NCBI GenBank assembly: GCA_035535315.1
Contig: DATLQD010000175.1
Span: 1 to 13,647, forward strand
From: DASQGA01 sp035535315
Lineage (GTDB): Bacteria > Actinomycetota > Thermoleophilia > Gaiellales > Gaiellaceae
Direction of reading: 5' to 3'
Length of the DNA: 13,647 bases
Of the stretch, positions 12,443 to 13,647 are shown one piece after another. The number at the start of each line of letters is the position of its first letter. The stretch's first letter is position 1. Below the pieces are notes generated by a model. That model did not search any database and was not told the origin of the DNA. It worked only from the letters and a program-made list of their open reading frames with translations. A program made the translations under genes and the position numbers.

Positions 12443-12448
12443 TACCCT
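12443..12448 (+). promoter_or_regulatory. Putative -10 element of a leaderless promoter for the M23 gene
   Basis: TACCCT (TAnnnT) ends 7 bases before the TTG start at 12456. There is no Shine-Dalgarno sequence and no clear -35. It supports the TTG as both transcription and translation start. Confidence 0.4.
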
Positions 12449-12455
12449 GGCCCGC

Positions 12456-12977
12456 TTGCCCTCTCGCTTCGTCGCGGCCCTCGCGGCTGCGTCTCTCCTC
12501 CTAATCCCGTCCGCTTTCGCCCAGCCCGCCGACTCCGGCGGGGAGGGATTGGCCATGGCTGCCTTCGCACGTGAGGCCTCGGGCCCGTTCGCGTTGCCGC
12601 TCCGGGGCCGGCTCGAGTCGGGGTTCGGTTACCGCTGGGGCCGCCTGCACGCCGGTATCGACATCTCCGTGCTCGACACCGATCGCGTCGGCGCGGCCCT
12701 CGCGGGCACAGTCGCGAAGGTCGGCTACCAGGACCGTTACGCGGGCTATGGCAACATCGTCCTGCTGCGACACGGCGACGGATTCGCGACGCTGTATGCC
12801 CACCTGGCACGCATAGGCGTGAAGGTCGGCCAGCGGGTCGACCGGCGTGAGCTCCTGGGAAGAGCAGGGTGCACGGGCTCCTGTACCGGCCAGCACCTCC
12901 ACTTCGAAGTGCGGATCCTGGGCAAGCCGGTGGACCCGATGCCGTACCTGAAGCACGTCGCCGGCTCGCTAAGATAG
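12456..12977 (+). CDS. Secreted LytM-type M23 zinc metallopeptidase
   Basis: The 173-residue exported protein has a signal peptide (LPSRFVAALAAASLLLIPSAFA, cleavage near residue 22) and a short linker. An M23 domain follows (about 45-165) that cleaves peptide cross-links of cell-wall peptidoglycan or acts as an amidase activator. Active-site residues are present: H65 and D69 in HAGID, H116 in LYAHLA, and H147/H149 in HLHFEV. Fold motifs GFGYRWGRLHAGIDI and GNIVLLRHGDGFATLYAHL match the family, so it looks catalytically competent rather than a degenerate EnvC-like activator. C139 and C143 may pair. It lacks LysM, SH3 or coiled-coil domains. The TTG start is needed for the signal peptide and is supported by the upstream TACCCT. 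It has its own promoter and lies 41 bases after pcrA. Confidence 0.92.
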   Translation: MPSRFVAALAAASLLLIPSAFAQPADSGGEGLAMAAFAREASGPFALPLRGRLESGFGYRWGRLHAGIDISVLDTDRVGAALAGTVAKVGYQDRYAGYGNIVLLRHGDGFATLYAHLARIGVKVGQRVDRRELLGRAGCTGSCTGQHLHFEVRILGKPVDPMPYLKHVAGSLR

Positions 12978-13086
12978 CCCTGCGCGGCGCGGTGGTTCTT
13001 TCGGGGATCATGGGGCCGCAGAGGTGCGGGCCTGTTGTTGCGCCGACGCGACTCGCCGTGTGACACAATCGGCGGTCCACCGACCT

Positions 13087-13093
13087 AGGGGAG
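13087..13093 (+). promoter_or_regulatory. Ribosome binding site of the last gene
   Basis: AGGGGAG lies 6 bases before ATG 13100-13102. This is a conventional leader, unlike the leaderless genes to its left. In the rest of 12978-13099 the only promoter-like sequences are CACAAT (13064-13069) and TTGTTG (13035-13040), at poor spacing. Confidence 0.55.
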
Positions 13094-13099
13094 TCCATA

Positions 13100-13647
13100 A
13101 TGCGGAAATGGATTGCTGGCGTCGTGCTGACAACGGGACTGATCGCCGCCGTACCATCTGCGGGAGCCAGCAGCACGATCTGTACGGGTGAGCTAGCACC
13201 AGGCACCTACCACAAGCTCATCGTTCCCGAGGGAGCCGTCTGTGGGACAGAACAAGGTCCTGTGACGATCAAGGGCGGCCTGTACGTGAGGGCTGGTGCG
13301 ACCTTCGTACTCGGAAGCGAGGAGAACCCCGTCCACACCGGCACCATCAGAGGTGGCGTTCACGCCGTGAACGCGATGACGGTGGAGATCCACTTCAGCA
13401 CGATCAGCGGCGGGGTGTACATCAATGGCGGTTCCGGCCCCTTCGGCGGACCGTTTGACGTCACCTTCAACACGATCGAGGACAGCCGTATCAACGGCTC
13501 GGTCTGGATGATCAACTACAACGGTTTCTGGGAGGGCTTCTTCCGCAACACCGTCCACGGTTCCGTCAACTACAACAACAACACGTTGGTCGACCCGGAC
13601 GGGAACGAAGTGCAAACAAACACGATCCACGGAAACCTGAACTGCTC
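13100..13647 (+). CDS. Secreted Asn/Gly-rich repeat protein, probably beta-helical (3' end outside window)
   Basis: The frame is open from ATG 13100 to the right edge (182 full codons). A clear signal peptide (MRKWIAGVVLTTGLIAAVPS, cleavage after SAGA, about residue 23) precedes a mature part beginning SSTICTG. After LAPGTYHKLIVPEGAVCG the sequence becomes a run of short beta-strand-like units turned by Gly and Asn: VTIKGGLYVRAGATFVLG, GTIRGGVHAVNAMTVEI, STISGGVYING, NTIEDSRINGSVWM, NTVHGSVNYNNNTL and NTIHGNLNC. The recurring NTI/NTV-x-G-x-V/L pattern suggests a right-handed beta-helix or other solenoid at the cell surface. Similar proteins ending HGNLxC units are common in actinobacteria as far as I recall. 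No catalytic motif is visible. Function is unknown, and the C terminus is missing here. Confidence 0.82.
   Translation, partial: MRKWIAGVVLTTGLIAAVPSAGASSTICTGELAPGTYHKLIVPEGAVCGTEQGPVTIKGGLYVRAGATFVLGSEENPVHTGTIRGGVHAVNAMTVEIHFSTISGGVYINGGSGPFGGPFDVTFNTIEDSRINGSVWMINYNGFWEGFFRNTVHGSVNYNNNTLVDPDGNEVQTNTIHGNLNC

Overview
The window is high-GC (roughly two-thirds G+C), dense, and rich in GTG/TTG starts. Gene order, codon use, several apparently leaderless starts and protein style suggest an actinobacterium, plausibly a deep-branching class such as Thermoleophilia (Gaiellales/Solirubrobacterales). The taxon is an inference; no rRNA or other marker is present. No tRNA, insertion sequence, CRISPR array or prophage is visible, and no gene-free stretch exceeds 300 bases.

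Left part (1-3546), ion homeostasis. Two overlapping RCK/TrkA-type genes run rightward (74-1152). They converge on a leftward NhaP-like cation/proton antiporter (1149-2372), and the two stop codons share one TTAA. Upstream of the antiporter on the same strand is a LysR-type regulator (2414-3376). It is divergent from a 40-residue single-helix membrane protein (3424-3546), and the two promoters lie on top of each other.

Middle-left (3547-4432). A strong hairpin separates the small gene from a leftward pair: a 75-residue coiled-coil-like protein and a VanZ-family membrane protein. Divergent from vanZ is a promoter followed directly by a cobalamin riboswitch (about 4250-4402).

Centre (4433-9398), the main point of interest. 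Six tightly packed rightward genes follow the riboswitch: a secreted transcobalamin-C-like (DUF4430) protein, a DUF4430 lipoprotein, an ECF transporter T component, a fused double ECF ATPase, an ECF S component and a secreted alpha/alpha-toroid repeat protein. Gaps are 6 bases or less and most junctions overlap. Animal transcobalamin and intrinsic factor are built from an alpha/alpha barrel joined to a DUF4430-like beta domain. Here both modules occur as separate exported proteins next to a B12-regulated ECF importer. The likely role is extracellular capture and uptake of cobalamin or a corrinoid; that function is inferred.

Right part (9423-13647). A CinA-N/COG1058 nucleotide-processing protein, a full-length PcrA/UvrD helicase with its C-terminal Tudor-like domain, a secreted LytM/M23 peptidase, and the start of a secreted Asn/Gly-rich protein (probably beta-helical) that runs off the right edge.

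A recurring regulatory theme is a TAnnnT hexamer placed 6-7 bases before a GTG or TTG start with no Shine-Dalgarno sequence (trkA-like gene, 75-residue gene, pcrA, M23 gene). This suggests leaderless mRNAs.
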